Assembly (NCBI RefSeq): GCF_002288825.1
Contig: NZ_NSLI01000003.1
Coordinates: forward strand, 62,001-126,000
Direction of reading: 5' to 3'
DNA length: 64,000 nucleotides
Source: Sphingomonas lenta
GTDB lineage: Bacteria > Pseudomonadota > Alphaproteobacteria > Sphingomonadales > Sphingomonadaceae
A program made the translations under genes and the position numbers. This document shows, piece after piece, positions 17,431-26,577 of this stretch; within the stretch, counting starts at the first letter, position 1; each line of letters opens with the position of its first letter. Below the pieces are notes generated by a model. That model made no database searches, was not told where the DNA came from, and worked only from the letters and a program-made list of their open reading frames with translations.

Positions 17431-17832
17431 ATGGGCAAAACCGCGCTGATCGTAGAGGACGAGATCTTCGTCGCCCTCGACCTGGAACGCATCCTGACGG
17501 ACGCGGGCTATCAGGTGTGCGCGATCGCCCCCGACAGCGAGGCGGCGATGGCAGCGGCGCCCCAGTGCGACTTCGCGCTGGTCGACGTGAACCTGCGCGA
17601 CGGCATGACCGGCCCCGAGATTGCGCGCCGCATGTCGCAGGATTACGGCGTCAAGGTCGTGTTCGTCACCGCCAACCCGTCGCAGATCGGCGAGCCCGCG
17701 CCGGGTCTCGGCTTCGTACGCAAGCCGTTCAGCGAGGCGGCGATCCTGGAGGCCGCGCGGATGGCGGAAGGCGCGGACGGCGCGGCCAACGACGACGGGG
17801 ACTTGGGCGAACGACCTGCGGTCGCGGGCTGA
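17431..17832 (+). CDS. Single-domain response regulator
   Basis: 133 residues, one receiver domain and a short acidic tail, with no output domain. Key residues: Glu9/Asp10 in LIVEDE, phospho-acceptor Asp52 in FALVDVNL, Thr80 in FVTAN and Lys98 in VRKPF. Such regulators pass signals by protein contact or act as phosphate sinks. The upstream EcfG-like promoter ties it to the general stress response. It converges on an HWE histidine kinase gene, a likely partner (inference). It lacks the FATG motif of SdrG-type stress regulators, having FVTANP. Confidence 0.88.
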   Translation: MGKTALIVEDEIFVALDLERILTDAGYQVCAIAPDSEAAMAAAPQCDFALVDVNLRDGMTGPEIARRMSQDYGVKVVFVTANPSQIGEPAPGLGFVRKPFSEAAILEAARMAEGADGAANDDGDLGERPAVAG

Positions 17833-17854
17833 GCGGGGCACCAACACTATTTGC

Positions 17855-17958
17855 TGTCATGCCGGGCTTGACCCGGCATCCAAGCGCGTCCGCTGCTCAT
17901 GAGCGCGTAGCTCGCGGACGAGGACGCGCATGGACCCCGGCTCAAGGCCGGGGTGACG
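17855..17958. repeat. Palindromic element C, about 104 bp
   Basis: Begins tgtcatgccgggcttgaccc and ends caaggccggggtgacg, with a middle part of other sequence containing gcgcgt/acgcgc pairs. Same superfamily as the other cgtcat/gtgacg elements. It lies between the convergent response regulator and kinase genes, where its hairpins could act as a two-way terminator. Confidence 0.8.
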
Positions 17959-17976
17959 AAGGGCATGAGGCGTAGG

Positions 17977-19485
17977 TCAGCGCCGGCTGAACGCTGACGA
18001 CGGGATCAGCACCTCGACCCGCAGCCCTTCTGGCCGCCAGTCGCGGCGGATCTCGCCGCCTAGCTGACGCACGGCGCTCAGCTCCACGAGCTGCGTACCG
18101 AATCCCGTCTCGCCGCTGGGCGGGGTCACGGGCGGGCCGCCGCGCTCCGTCCAGAGGAGGCGCACCTGGTCCTCCTCGGCGGCGATCTCCAGCACCACCT
18201 CGCCGTCTGGCGCGGAGAGTGCGCCGTATTTGGTCGCGTTGGTGGCGAGTTCGTGGAACAGGAGCGCGATCGGCGTGGCCGAGCGGTCGTCCACGCCCAC
18301 GTCGCCGCCCTCGACGCGCACGCGCCCGTACGGCGCGAACAGGTCGTCGAGCAGCCCGTGCAGCGAGTCCGCGGGCGTGTCGCGGCGCGACTGGGCGCTG
18401 TGCGGGCGGACATAGTCGTGCGCTCGGCCGAGCGCGGTGATGCGCTGGCGCAGGTCCGCGGCGATGTCGCCGAAATCGGGCCGGTGCCGCGCGGCGAGCG
18501 TGATCAGCCCGGAGATGACGGCGAAGATGTTCTTGATGCGGTGGCTGAGCTCCTGGCTCACCATCTCGCGGCTCTCGAGCAACCGCTTCTGCTCGTGGAT
18601 GTCGGTGCAGGTGCCGAACCAGCGCGTGATCCGCCCCTCGGCATCGCGGATCGGCAGGGCGCGGCCGAGCACCCAGCGATACTCGCCGCTGTGGTGGCGC
18701 AGGCGGTACTCGATATCGTACGGTTCGCCCGTGGCCAGGCTGTGCCGCCACCGGGCCCAGGCGCGCTCCTGGTCCTCGGGGTGGAACATGCCGTTCCACG
18801 CCTCGCCGTCGGTCGACCCGTCCGGCACGCCGGTGAACTCGTACCAGCGCGCGTTGTAGTAATCATGGAAGCCGTCGGGCAGCGTCGACCACACCATCTG
18901 CGGCATGGTGTCGGCGAGCGTGCGGAAGCGGAGCTCCGACTCCTCCAGCGCGCGGCGCGAGCGGTCGGCGCTGGCGGCGCGCTCGCCGGCCAGGCGCCGG
19001 TCGTCGAGCCGCGACATGGCCGCGCGGGCGAGCACCTGCAGACCCTGGCGCTGCACGGGGTTGAGCCCCTGCGGCCGCGGCTCGACGTCGAGCACGCACA
19101 CCGTGCCGAGCACCGCGCCCTCGGGCGTTACCATGGGCGCGCCGGCGTAGAAGCGGACCTGCGTGTCGCCGGTGACGAGCGGGTTGGCGGCGAAGCGCGG
19201 GTCCTCGCGCGCGTCGCGCACCTCCATCACGCCCGTGCCGCCGAGCGCGTGGGCGCAGAAGGATGCGCTGATCGGCGTGCAGTCGAAGTCGACGCCCTGC
19301 CGTGCGACGAAATGCTGATAATCGGCGTCGAGCGCGGTCACGAGCCCGATCGGCGCCTCGCACAGCTCGCGCGCGAAGGTGACGAGGTCGTCCAAGTCGC
19401 CGCGCTCGGCCGCGCCGGCCACGTCATAGGACGCGACCACGCGCGAGCGCGACGGCGGCTCGCCGGAGGCGGCGGGAGGGGTCAC
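17977..19485 (-). CDS. HWE family sensor histidine kinase with GAF and PAS domains
   Basis: 502 residues, no membrane segments. An N-terminal GAF domain (about 30-165), then a PAS domain (about 190-305, ending WFGTCTDIHEQKRLLE), then the HWE kinase core: SQELSHRIKNIFAVISGL with the phospho-His, HELATNATKYGALS as N-box, and LLWTERGGP, where WxE gives the family its name. These kinases feed PhyR-type or single-domain regulators in the alphaproteobacterial stress response. The convergent single-domain regulator is a plausible target. Confidence 0.9.
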   Translation of the reverse strand: MTPPAASGEPPSRSRVVASYDVAGAAERGDLDDLVTFARELCEAPIGLVTALDADYQHFVARQGVDFDCTPISASFCAHALGGTGVMEVRDAREDPRFAANPLVTGDTQVRFYAGAPMVTPEGAVLGTVCVLDVEPRPQGLNPVQRQGLQVLARAAMSRLDDRRLAGERAASADRSRRALEESELRFRTLADTMPQMVWSTLPDGFHDYYNARWYEFTGVPDGSTDGEAWNGMFHPEDQERAWARWRHSLATGEPYDIEYRLRHHSGEYRWVLGRALPIRDAEGRITRWFGTCTDIHEQKRLLESREMVSQELSHRIKNIFAVISGLITLAARHRPDFGDIAADLRQRITALGRAHDYVRPHSAQSRRDTPADSLHGLLDDLFAPYGRVRVEGGDVGVDDRSATPIALLFHELATNATKYGALSAPDGEVVLEIAAEEDQVRLLWTERGGPPVTPPSGETGFGTQLVELSAVRQLGGEIRRDWRPEGLRVEVLIPSSAFSRR

Positions 19486-19503
19486 CTGGGCCGGGTCCGC
19501 CGC

Positions 19504-20034
19504 TTAGAACGGCACGTCGTCGTCGAGATCGTCCGCGAAGCCGCCCGACTGGCCGAAGCCGCCGCGCCCGCCGCCCGAGCCGCCGCGGCTTCCGCCGCTG
19601 CCACCGAAGCCGCCGCCCCCACCGCCGCCGAAATCGTCGCCGCCGCCGAAGTCACGGCCGCCACCGCCGCCCTGACCGCCGCCGGGGCCGTCGAGCATGG
19701 TGAGCACGCCGCCGAAGCGCGGCACGACCACCTCGGTCGTGTACCGGTCCTGACCGTTCTGGTCCTGCCACTTGCGCGTCTTGATCTGGCCCTCGAGATA
19801 GACCTTGGAGCCCTTACGGAGGTACTTCTCGGCGACCTCGCCCAGGCGCTCGTCGAAGATGGCGACCTGGTGCCACTCGGTCTGCTCCTTGCGCTCGCCC
19901 GAGCTCCGGTCCTTCCACGACTCGGAGGTGGCGACGCGCAAATTCACGACCTTGCCGCCGTTCTGGAACGAGCGGGACTCGGGATCCTTGCCCAGATTGC
20001 CGACGATGATGACCTTGTTGACGCTGCCCGCCAT
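19504..20034 (-). CDS. ssb: Single-stranded DNA-binding protein
   Basis: 176 residues. The OB fold ([20 protein letters not shown] to about residue 110) is followed by a Gly-rich linker of about 50 residues and the acidic tip DDDVPF, which recruits replication and repair proteins. The linker codons form the long ccgccg tract at 19555-19680. It lies 10 bases after feoB in the same direction. It lacks a visible LexA box. Confidence 0.95.
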   Translation of the reverse strand: MAGSVNKVIIVGNLGKDPESRSFQNGGKVVNLRVATSESWKDRSSGERKEQTEWHQVAIFDERLGEVAEKYLRKGSKVYLEGQIKTRKWQDQNGQDRYTTEVVVPRFGGVLTMLDGPGGGQGGGGGRDFGGGDDFGGGGGGGFGGSGGSRGGSGGGRGGFGQSGGFADDLDDDVPF

Positions 20035-20044
20035 ATGCTCTCCG

Positions 20045-21892
20045 CTACAGGCCCAGCGCTCTCGCGGACCAATATGTTAATCCTGCCGCAATGTAGGCAG
20101 CCGCGAACAAATAGCCAACCATGAACAGGGGCCAGCGCCAGCCGTTGGTCTCCCGCCTCGCGACAGCGATCGTCGAGATGCACTGGGGCGCGAAGACGAA
20201 CCACATGAGGAAAGCGAGCGCGGTCGGCAGGCTCCAGCGGGTGCGGAGATTGTCGCGGATCGTCTGCTGGCCTTGGCTGTCCTCGGAGTCCTCGACGGCG
20301 TAGACGGTGCCGATCGCCGCCACCGCGACCTCGCGCGCGGCCATGGCGGGGATGAGCGCCAGCGCGATGTCGCGGTTGAAGCCGATGGGGGCGACCGCGA
20401 CCTCGATGCCGTTGGCGATGCGGCCCGCGACCGAATAGTCGACCTGGCTCACGGGCGAGCCCTCGGGCGGCTTGGGGAAGGAGAGCAGTGCCCAGAGCAC
20501 GATCGTGGTGACGGCGATGATTGTCCCTGCGCGCTTCAGGAAGATCGCGGCGCGCTGCCACAGGCCGATGAGCAGGTCGCGCGGGCGCGGCCACTGGTAG
20601 CGCGGCATCTCCAGCATGAAGCCGGACGACGTGCCCTTGGTGATGGTGCGCCGGAGCAGCAGCGCGGCGACGAAGGCGCCCAGGATGCCGAGGATGTAGA
20701 GCGCGAACAGCACCAGCCCTTGCAGGCCGACGAGCAGCGCGACCTCGCGGTCGGGGATGAACGCGCCGATGATGATGGTGTAGACGGGCAGGCGCGCCGA
20801 GCAGGTCATGAGCGGCGCGATCAGGATGGTGGTGAGCCGGTCCTTCTCGTCGTCGATCGTGCGCGTCGCCATGATGCCGGGCACCGCGCAGGCGAAGGAG
20901 GAGAGCAGCGGGATGAAGGCGCGCCCCGAGAGCCCCGCGCGCGCCATGATGCGGTCCATCAGGAACGCGGCGCGGACCATGTATCCCGTCGCCTCTAGCA
21001 CGAGGATGAAGGCGAACAGGATCAGGATCTGCGGCAGGAACACCACCACCGCGCCCACGCCCGCGAGCACGCCGTCCACGAGCAGGCTGCGGAGAAGGTT
21101 GTCGGCGAGCGTCCCGGCGATCCACTCGCTCGCACCCGCGAACGCGCCCTCGATCCAGCCGATAGGTGCCTCCGACCAGCTGAACACCGCCTGGAACATG
21201 ACGAACAGCAGCGCGAGCAGGATGGCGGGGCCGGCGACGGGGTGCAGCGCGACGCTGTCCAGAGCGTGGTTCCAGCGGCGCGCGGGCGTCTCGCTCAGCA
21301 CGGCGGCGGCGGCGAGCTTGCGCGCCTGCTTCTGGAGCTGCGGCAGGGGGTCGGTGTCGCGGGCGGGCTCGGGCTTGCGCTTGACGGCGTCCGTCAGCGC
21401 CTCGGTGAGCGCGTCGAGGCCGCGGCGACGGACGGCGACGGTGGGGACGACGGGGACGCCCAGCTCTTGGGCGAGTACCTCCGCGTCGAGCGTGAGCCCG
21501 TCGCGCTCGGCAAGGTCCACCATGTTGAGCGCGATCACGGTGGGCAGCCCCAGCGCCACCAGCTGCATCGCGAAGCGCAGGTGGTTGGGCAGGTTGCCCG
21601 CATCGAGCACCACCACCAGCGCGTCCGGCCGCCGCTCGCCCGCCTGGCGACCGAGCACCACGTCGCGCGTCACCGCCTCGTCGGGGGAGCTCGGCTCCAG
21701 GCTGTACGCGCCGGGCAGATCAACGAGCTCGGCGGGGCGGCCGTCGGGGAGCGTCAAGCGGCCCGACTTACGCTCCACGGTGACGCCGGGATAATTGCCG
21801 ACCTTCTGGCGCGCGCCGGTGAGCGCGTTGAACAGCGCGCTCTTGCCGGCGTTTGGGTTGCCGACAAGTGCTATCAGCGGTGCGGGGTTCAC
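20045..21892 (-). CDS. feoB: Ferrous iron transporter FeoB
   Basis: 615 residues. The N-terminal G domain has [16 protein letters not shown] (G1), the PGVTVE switch (G2), [15 protein letters not shown] (G3) and ALNMVDLAE (G4). A helical spacer precedes a membrane domain of several segments with two gate-like repeats ([32 protein letters not shown] and a later counterpart). It imports Fe2+ across the inner membrane. It is shorter than E. coli FeoB, as in many alphaproteobacteria. GTG start at 21892, 21 bases after feoA. No FeoC gene is nearby. Confidence 0.94.
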   Translation of the reverse strand: MNPAPLIALVGNPNAGKSALFNALTGARQKVGNYPGVTVERKSGRLTLPDGRPAELVDLPGAYSLEPSSPDEAVTRDVVLGRQAGERRPDALVVVLDAGNLPNHLRFAMQLVALGLPTVIALNMVDLAERDGLTLDAEVLAQELGVPVVPTVAVRRRGLDALTEALTDAVKRKPEPARDTDPLPQLQKQARKLAAAAVLSETPARRWNHALDSVALHPVAGPAILLALLFVMFQAVFSWSEAPIGWIEGAFAGASEWIAGTLADNLLRSLLVDGVLAGVGAVVVFLPQILILFAFILVLEATGYMVRAAFLMDRIMARAGLSGRAFIPLLSSFACAVPGIMATRTIDDEKDRLTTILIAPLMTCSARLPVYTIIIGAFIPDREVALLVGLQGLVLFALYILGILGAFVAALLLRRTITKGTSSGFMLEMPRYQWPRPRDLLIGLWQRAAIFLKRAGTIIAVTTIVLWALLSFPKPPEGSPVSQVDYSVAGRIANGIEVAVAPIGFNRDIALALIPAMAAREVAVAAIGTVYAVEDSEDSQGQQTIRDNLRTRWSLPTALAFLMWFVFAPQCISTIAVARRETNGWRWPLFMVGYLFAAAYIAAGLTYWSARALGL

Positions 21893-21913
21893 GCCCCTAT
21901 GTTCCTCAGATGT

Positions 21914-22174
21914 CTAAGCGGCGGGCGACACATGCACCGCGGCCGCCACCGCGCGGCGGAGCGCGACGGTCATGCGGCCGATGCGGCAGGCGATCGGGCC
22001 GCCGCTGCGGTGCAGCACCTCCACATCCACGCCCTCGTCGAAGCCGAGCTCGCGGAGGCGGCGCGCCTGGGGCGCCTCGAGGCGGCTCCACTCGATCGCG
22101 GCGACGGTCGCGCGCTGGAAGCGGGGCAGCGTCTCGAGGCTCAGGGACGGGACGATGGGGCGGGACATGTCCAT
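21914..22174 (-). CDS. feoA: Ferrous iron transport protein FeoA
   Basis: 86 residues, an SH3-like FeoA domain: RRLRELGFDEGVDVEVLHRSGGPIACRIGRMTVALRR. It is a small cytosolic partner of FeoB. A palindrome at 22216-22234 and the A/T-rich gattatca region (22185-22200) lie just upstream and could bind an iron regulator. Confidence 0.9.
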   Translation of the reverse strand: MDMSRPIVPSLSLETLPRFQRATVAAIEWSRLEAPQARRLRELGFDEGVDVEVLHRSGGPIACRIGRMTVALRRAVAAAVHVSPAA

Positions 22175-22215
22175 TTGCGAGCGATTATCACACTCACTTC
22201 GCTCGGCAAAGCAGT

Positions 22216-22234
22216 TTTGCGAACGGTTCGCAAA
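22216..22234. promoter_or_regulatory. 19-bp perfect palindrome upstream of feoA (candidate iron-regulator site)
   Basis: TTTGCGAAC, one base, GTTCGCAAA. It abuts the coq9 stop codon and lies 42 bases before the feoA start. Its shape and place before an iron uptake operon suggest a Fur-family or similar operator. A partial half site (gcgagcgattatca) lies closer to feoA. No T-run follows, so it is not a normal terminator. Confidence 0.4.
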
Positions 22235-22888
22235 TCAGCGCACCGGATAGCGCAACCGGCCCACGAAGCGCGCGAGGCTGGGCCGGTGCTCTGCGCGGTC
22301 GGCCATGCCCGCCTTGAACTTCTCGAAGCGCATCACGCCCTCGATGCGCCGGGCGAGGAAGGCGCGCGTGTCGGCGAAATCGTCCGAGCGGTCGTCGAGG
22401 AATACGGTCACCGTCGCGCCGTAGACGGCGAGCAGGATCGCGCGCTTGGTGTAGTGGTTGTAGTCGACCGCGGTGTCGCCTGCGCGCCGCCAGATCAGGT
22501 CGGCGGTGCGCCAGCCGAGCCGCGCGGCGCGGGCGGGGTGAAGCGCCAAGATCGCCAACGCGCGGCGGAGCGACTCGCGATCGTCGTACATGGCCGTGAG
22601 CCGCGCCTCGACGAGCACCTGGATGCGCTCGCGGATCTTCATCGCCTGCAGCTGGTCGAGGGGCAGCGCCTCGATCGTCGCGCGGTCCACCTGCGCGAAC
22701 CAGGCGTCGATCATGTCGACCGCACCGCCCGGAAAGGCGAGCCGCGCGACGTCGCGGTCCACCCCGAGCTCGTCGGCGGCCATGTCGCGCGCGGCGTCGG
22801 TCCAGCCGTCGAACCCCGCGTTGGCGGCGATGCGGGGCGCGAGCGCCTCGCGCAGCTCGTCGAGCGTGGCGTCCGACAGATCCGTCAT
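22235..22888 (-). CDS. COQ9 family protein
   Basis: 217 residues. The C-terminal part (LAFPGGAVDMIDAWFAQVDR and AGDTAVDYNHYTKRAILLAVYGATVTVFLDDRS) is the COQ9 signature; mitochondrial COQ9 is a lipid-binding TetR-like fold needed for ubiquinone hydroxylation. In alphaproteobacteria the gene is conserved, presumably for ubiquinone synthesis. A strong ribosome site (AAGGAGG) precedes ATG 22888, which overlaps the DMT transporter stop by four bases. Confidence 0.88.
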   Translation of the reverse strand: MTDLSDATLDELREALAPRIAANAGFDGWTDAARDMAADELGVDRDVARLAFPGGAVDMIDAWFAQVDRATIEALPLDQLQAMKIRERIQVLVEARLTAMYDDRESLRRALAILALHPARAARLGWRTADLIWRRAGDTAVDYNHYTKRAILLAVYGATVTVFLDDRSDDFADTRAFLARRIEGVMRFEKFKAGMADRAEHRPSLARFVGRLRYPVR

Positions 22889-23796
22889 GCGGCCTCCTTC
22901 ACGCGGGCGATATCGTCGTCGGTCGTCCCTTCCGCAACCGTGGGGCCGCGCCGGACGAGCACCAACGCGGCGGCGACGAGCGCGATGCCGACGAAGTCGA
23001 GCGCGCCCAGCCGCTCGTCGTACGCGAGCCAGCCCACCGTCATGCCCACCACGGGCTGAATCAGCAGCATCAGGCCCATGACGAGCGGCGACAGCTTGCC
23101 CAGCGCGTAGATCATCAATCCCTGGCCGAACACCTGGCTCGCCAGCGCGAGGCCGATCAGCGGGCTCCAGTTCGACGGCCAGACGCGCTCGCCGAGCAGG
23201 TTGGCGAAGAGCAGCAGCGGCAGCACGCTCGCCAGCGTGGAGAGCGCTAGCGCGGGCAGCGGCGCCATGACGTCGCGCGCCCGCGCCATGCAGATGAAGT
23301 AGATGGTGTAGAGGATCCCGGCGAGTAGGCAGAGCAGGTCGCCCGCGAGGTTGCGCGCGTCGAGCTGCAGGCTCCTGCCCATCAGCAGCGCGGCGCCCAG
23401 CATCGCCAGCGCGAGCGCGACGCCTTGCGTCCGCGTCGGCCAGGCGCGTGCGACGAGGAAGCCGTAGATCGGGAAGAACAATGTCGCCGAATTGCCGAAC
23501 AGCGTGGCGTTGGCGAGCGTCGTGCGCAGGATGCCGAGATGCCAGCTCGCCAGATCGGCGGCGAAGCAGACGCCGCTCACCGCCAGGGTCGCCCAGAGGA
23601 TCGGCGACAGGCGAGCGGGACGACCGCCGCCCATCCATGCCATGACGACGAGCAGCGGCGCGGCGAGCGCGATCCGCCAGAAGGCGCTCGCTACCGGCCC
23701 CGTGTCGGCCAGCCGCACGAACCACGGCCCGAAGGCGAGCGCGATGTTGGCGAGCGTCGCCGCGACGAAGGGCAGGGCGCCGTCCTTCTTCGTCAT
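22885..23796 (-). CDS. DMT family (EamA) transporter
   Basis: 303 residues with about ten hydrophobic segments in two EamA repeats (FVAATLANIALAFGPWFVRL to about residue 140, then LLCLLAGILYTIYFICMA onward). Drug/metabolite superfamily exporter; substrate unknown. Its ATG (23796) lies inside the last bases of palindromic element B. First gene of a leftward run that continues with coq9, feoA, feoB and ssb. Confidence 0.85.
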   Translation of the reverse strand: MTKKDGALPFVAATLANIALAFGPWFVRLADTGPVASAFWRIALAAPLLVVMAWMGGGRPARLSPILWATLAVSGVCFAADLASWHLGILRTTLANATLFGNSATLFFPIYGFLVARAWPTRTQGVALALAMLGAALLMGRSLQLDARNLAGDLLCLLAGILYTIYFICMARARDVMAPLPALALSTLASVLPLLLFANLLGERVWPSNWSPLIGLALASQVFGQGLMIYALGKLSPLVMGLMLLIQPVVGMTVGWLAYDERLGALDFVGIALVAAALVLVRRGPTVAEGTTDDDIARVKEAA

Positions 23797-23922
23797 GCCG
23801 GACTTGTTCCGGCATCCATCGTTGTGCGAACGATCCCGTCGGAGTGCGCGTCCGACGATGGACCTCGGAAGAGGGAACCCAGCAAAGTAGTACTTTGCTG
23901 GGGACCCAAGTCCGGGGTGACG
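23791..23922. repeat. Palindromic element B, 132 bp
   Basis: Runs from cgtcatgccggacttg to caagtccggggtgacg. It has the same length as element A (15064-15195) and is its reverse complement at nearly every base, including an internal hairpin cagcaaagtagtactttgctg. It supplies the start codon region of the DMT transporter gene. Confidence 0.88.
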
Positions 23923-24064
23923 GAGGGAGTGTCGATGGGGCGAACAAAGCCGCCCGAAGCTGGCCGTCGAAGCTTGATAGATTTGTTTGGGCCGGCGGCG
24001 GGTCGCATGCCGCCCCCTAGCCGCCTATCTCCGCGCGGCAAACAGGCACATCAGGGAAGGTCAC

Positions 24065-25153
24065 ATGCCCAGCCTCTTCGACCCCGTCCGGATCGGCGCG
24101 ATCCACGCGCCCAACCGCATCCTCATGGCCCCGCTGACCCGCGGCCGCGGCACGCGTGCGCATGTGCCGACGCCGTTGATGGCTGAGTATTACGCGCAGC
24201 GCGCCGAGGCGGGGCTGATCATCTCGGAGGCGACGGGCATCAGCCGCGAAGGCCTGGGCTGGCCCTATGCACCGGGCCTGTGGACGGACGAGCAGACGGA
24301 GGGCTGGGTGCCCGTCGTCGAAGCGGTGCACGCGGCCGGCGGGCGCATCGTCGCGCAGCTATGGCATATGGGACGGCAGGTGCACTCCTCCGTCATCGGT
24401 ACCCAACCCGTCTCCGCGTCGGCGACGATCAGCCCCGGCAAGGTCCATACCTATGAGGGCCGCCAGCCCTTCGAGACCGCCCGCGCGCTCGACGCCGCGG
24501 AGATCGGGCGCATCCTCGACGACTATGCCCGCGCGACGCGGAACGCGATCGCGGCCGGGTTCGACGGGGTGCAGGTGCACGCCGCCAATGGTTACCTGAT
24601 CGACCAATTTCTGCGCGACGGGTCGAACCAGCGCAGCGACGCGTACGGCGGCGCGCCTGAGAACCGCATCCGCCTGCTCCGCGAGGTCGTGGAGCGCGTC
24701 GCGTCTGTCGCCGGGCCGGAGCGCACGGGCGTGCGCCTGTCGCCCAACGGCGAGAGCCAGGGTGTGGACGACTCGGACCCGGCGTCGGTGTTCGTGCCCG
24801 CCGCGCGCGCCCTGGACGAGATCGGAATCGCGTTCCTCGAGTTGCGCGAGCCGGGGCCGGAGGGGACGTTCGGCCGCACCGATGTGCCCAAGCAGTCGCC
24901 CGCGATCCGCGATGCGTATCGCGGCGTGCTCGTGCTCAACTCCGACTACACGGACGCGCACGGCCAGGCGGCGCTGGACGCGGGTGCCGCGGACGCGATC
25001 GCCTATGGCCGGCCGTTCATCGCCAATCCCGACCTGGTCGAGCGTTTCCGCCGCAAGCTGCCGCTGGCGGCGGACGACATGAAGACCTGGTACAGCCAGG
25101 GGCCGGAAGGTTATGTCGACTACCCGCCCTATCAGGCCCAGGCGGCGGAATAG
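24065..25153 (+). CDS. Old Yellow Enzyme family alkene reductase
   Basis: 362 residues, FMN TIM barrel. NRILMAPLTRGRG at the N-terminus, the substrate-binding VHAANGYLIDQFLRDGSNQRSDAYGG with HxxN, and ADAIAYGRPFIANPDLVER at the phosphate site are typical. It reduces activated C=C bonds of enones, nitro compounds or maleimides with NAD(P)H; the true substrate is unknown. ATG 24065 has the ribosome site AGGGAAGG. Its end overlaps the converging NmrA-like gene by 22 bases. Confidence 0.92.
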   Translation: MPSLFDPVRIGAIHAPNRILMAPLTRGRGTRAHVPTPLMAEYYAQRAEAGLIISEATGISREGLGWPYAPGLWTDEQTEGWVPVVEAVHAAGGRIVAQLWHMGRQVHSSVIGTQPVSASATISPGKVHTYEGRQPFETARALDAAEIGRILDDYARATRNAIAAGFDGVQVHAANGYLIDQFLRDGSNQRSDAYGGAPENRIRLLREVVERVASVAGPERTGVRLSPNGESQGVDDSDPASVFVPAARALDEIGIAFLELREPGPEGTFGRTDVPKQSPAIRDAYRGVLVLNSDYTDAHGQAALDAGAADAIAYGRPFIANPDLVERFRRKLPLAADDMKTWYSQGPEGYVDYPPYQAQAAE

Positions 25154-25965
25154 GCGCGCGCGAAGTCGCGTATGTCGCGCGGGCGGCGGGCGAGCAGGCG
25201 CTCCAGCGTCGGATCGACGCCCGCCGCCAGCCCCAGGCGCGCGATCAGGCCGATGCTGGTCATGATCAGTGCCAGGGGCACGGGCGCGCCGACGCGGCGG
25301 GCGTGGCGGAAGAAGCCGGGGAGCGAGGGCGTGCGCGCCGCGACGGGACGGCCGAGGACTTCGCCTAGCGCGGTGGCGACCTCCGGCAACGTCAGCGGGT
25401 CGGGGCCGGTCAGCGTGTAGGCGCGGCCGTCGTGCCCGCGGTCCAAGAGGATGCGCGCGGTCGCTTCGCCGATGTCGCGTACGTCGACGTAAGCGGTGTA
25501 CGAGCGCCCGCCGGGTCCGACCAGCTCGCCGCGCCGAATCCCGTCGCGATAGACGGGAACAGTGGCGAAGTTCTGCATGAAGTCGTTGGCGCGAAGATGC
25601 GTCCAGCCCAGGCCGGACGCCTCCACTACGCGCTCCAGCCCGCGATGCGGCAACATCGGCAGCCGGTCGGCGTTGCGGATCGACAGGAATGCGACGCGCT
25701 CGACACCCCGCGCCTTCGCGGTCGCGAGCAACGCCCGGAACCGCTCGCGCGCCCGGGGCAGGGCAGGCGGCAGCATCAGGAACAGTGTGCGCACGCCGTC
25801 GAGGGCCGGGGCGAAGCTGGTAGGGTCGGCGAAATCGAGCCGGCGCTGGTCGGGTCTGAGCGCGTCCGCGCGGCTCGTCGCTGCGACGGCGGGCGCGCCT
25901 TGCTCCCTGAGCGCGGCCAGCACCGCACCGCCCACCGTTCGGCTCGCGCCCGTGACTAGGATCAT
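25132..25965 (-). CDS. NmrA/SDR family NAD(P)-binding protein
   Basis: 277 residues. ILVTGASRTVGGAVL is an atypical-SDR nucleotide motif, followed by VRTLFLMLPPALP, VERVAFLSIRNA and GWTHLRANDFMQNF, as in NmrA-like and ergot-alkaloid-type reductases. The usual YxxxK is absent, so it may sense rather than reduce. Standalone gene; function cannot be assigned. Confidence 0.8.
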   Translation of the reverse strand: MILVTGASRTVGGAVLAALREQGAPAVAATSRADALRPDQRRLDFADPTSFAPALDGVRTLFLMLPPALPRARERFRALLATAKARGVERVAFLSIRNADRLPMLPHRGLERVVEASGLGWTHLRANDFMQNFATVPVYRDGIRRGELVGPGGRSYTAYVDVRDIGEATARILLDRGHDGRAYTLTGPDPLTLPEVATALGEVLGRPVAARTPSLPGFFRHARRVGAPVPLALIMTSIGLIARLGLAAGVDPTLERLLARRPRDIRDFARAYSAAWA

Positions 25966-25996
25966 GAGAAAGTAACGCGCCAGCCATCACTCGTTC

Positions 25997-26136
25997 CCCT
26001 CTCCCACTTTCGCGGGAGAGGGAGAGACGCGCCGTAGGCGCGGCAAGGGTGAGGGCCTGTTCCTCGGGATGCGCCCTGCCCAGGCCCTCACCCTGCTGCT
26101 TCGCAGCTGTCCCTCTCCCGCGAAAGCGGGAGAGGG
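25997..26136. repeat. Palindromic element L, about 140 bp, ccctctcccg family
   Basis: Both ends carry a hairpin made from ccctctcccg and cgggagaggg around tttcgc or cgaaag. The centre has gtgagggcctg matched by caggccctcac. It is a different family from the cgtcat elements. It lies between ribH and the NmrA-like gene, both transcribed leftward, and could end the NmrA... ribH boundary transcripts (inference). Confidence 0.78.
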
Positions 26137-26142
26137 CTGAGG

Positions 26143-26562
26143 TCAGGCGAAGCGCTCGCGCAACTTCAGCATCGCCAGCGCCGCCTCCGTTGCGTCGCCG
26201 CCCTTGTCGAGTTGGGCCGGGTCGGCGCGGCGGAGCGCTTGCGCCTCGTTCTCGACCGTCAGGATGCCGTTGCCGATCGCCAGGCCGTCCAGGGTCAGCG
26301 CCATGATGCCGCGCGCGCTCTCGTTGCTGACGACCTCGAAATGGTAGGTCTCGCCGCGGATGATGACGCCGAGCGCGACGTACGCGTCGTAGCGGCCCGT
26401 CTCCGCCGCGAGCGCGAGCGCGCCGGGAACCTCCAGCGCGCCGGGGACGGTGACGGTCTCGTGCGCGTGGCCGGCGGCCTCGATCGCGGCGCGTGCGCCG
26501 GCCAGGAGGAGGTCGTTCAGGTGGTCGTAGAAGCGCGCTTCGACGATCAGGACGCGGGCCAT
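26143..26562 (-). CDS. ribH: 6,7-dimethyl-8-ribityllumazine synthase
   Basis: 139 residues. [59 protein letters not shown] and [13 protein letters not shown] follow the RibH pattern; His of YHFE is the catalytic base. It joins the ribitylaminopyrimidine with 3,4-dihydroxybutanone phosphate to form lumazine, the penultimate riboflavin step. ATG 26562 follows a GGAAGAAG ribosome site. A palindromic element separates it from ribB. Confidence 0.93.
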   Translation of the reverse strand: MARVLIVEARFYDHLNDLLLAGARAAIEAAGHAHETVTVPGALEVPGALALAAETGRYDAYVALGVIIRGETYHFEVVSNESARGIMALTLDGLAIGNGILTVENEAQALRRADPAQLDKGGDATEAALAMLKLRERFA

Positions 26563-26577
26563 TCTTCTTCCTTCTTC

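Noticed and set aside
18253..20124. Long open frame (623 codons) across the kinase and ssb genes
   Set aside because: Antisense to two clear genes and low in complexity; a product of codon bias.
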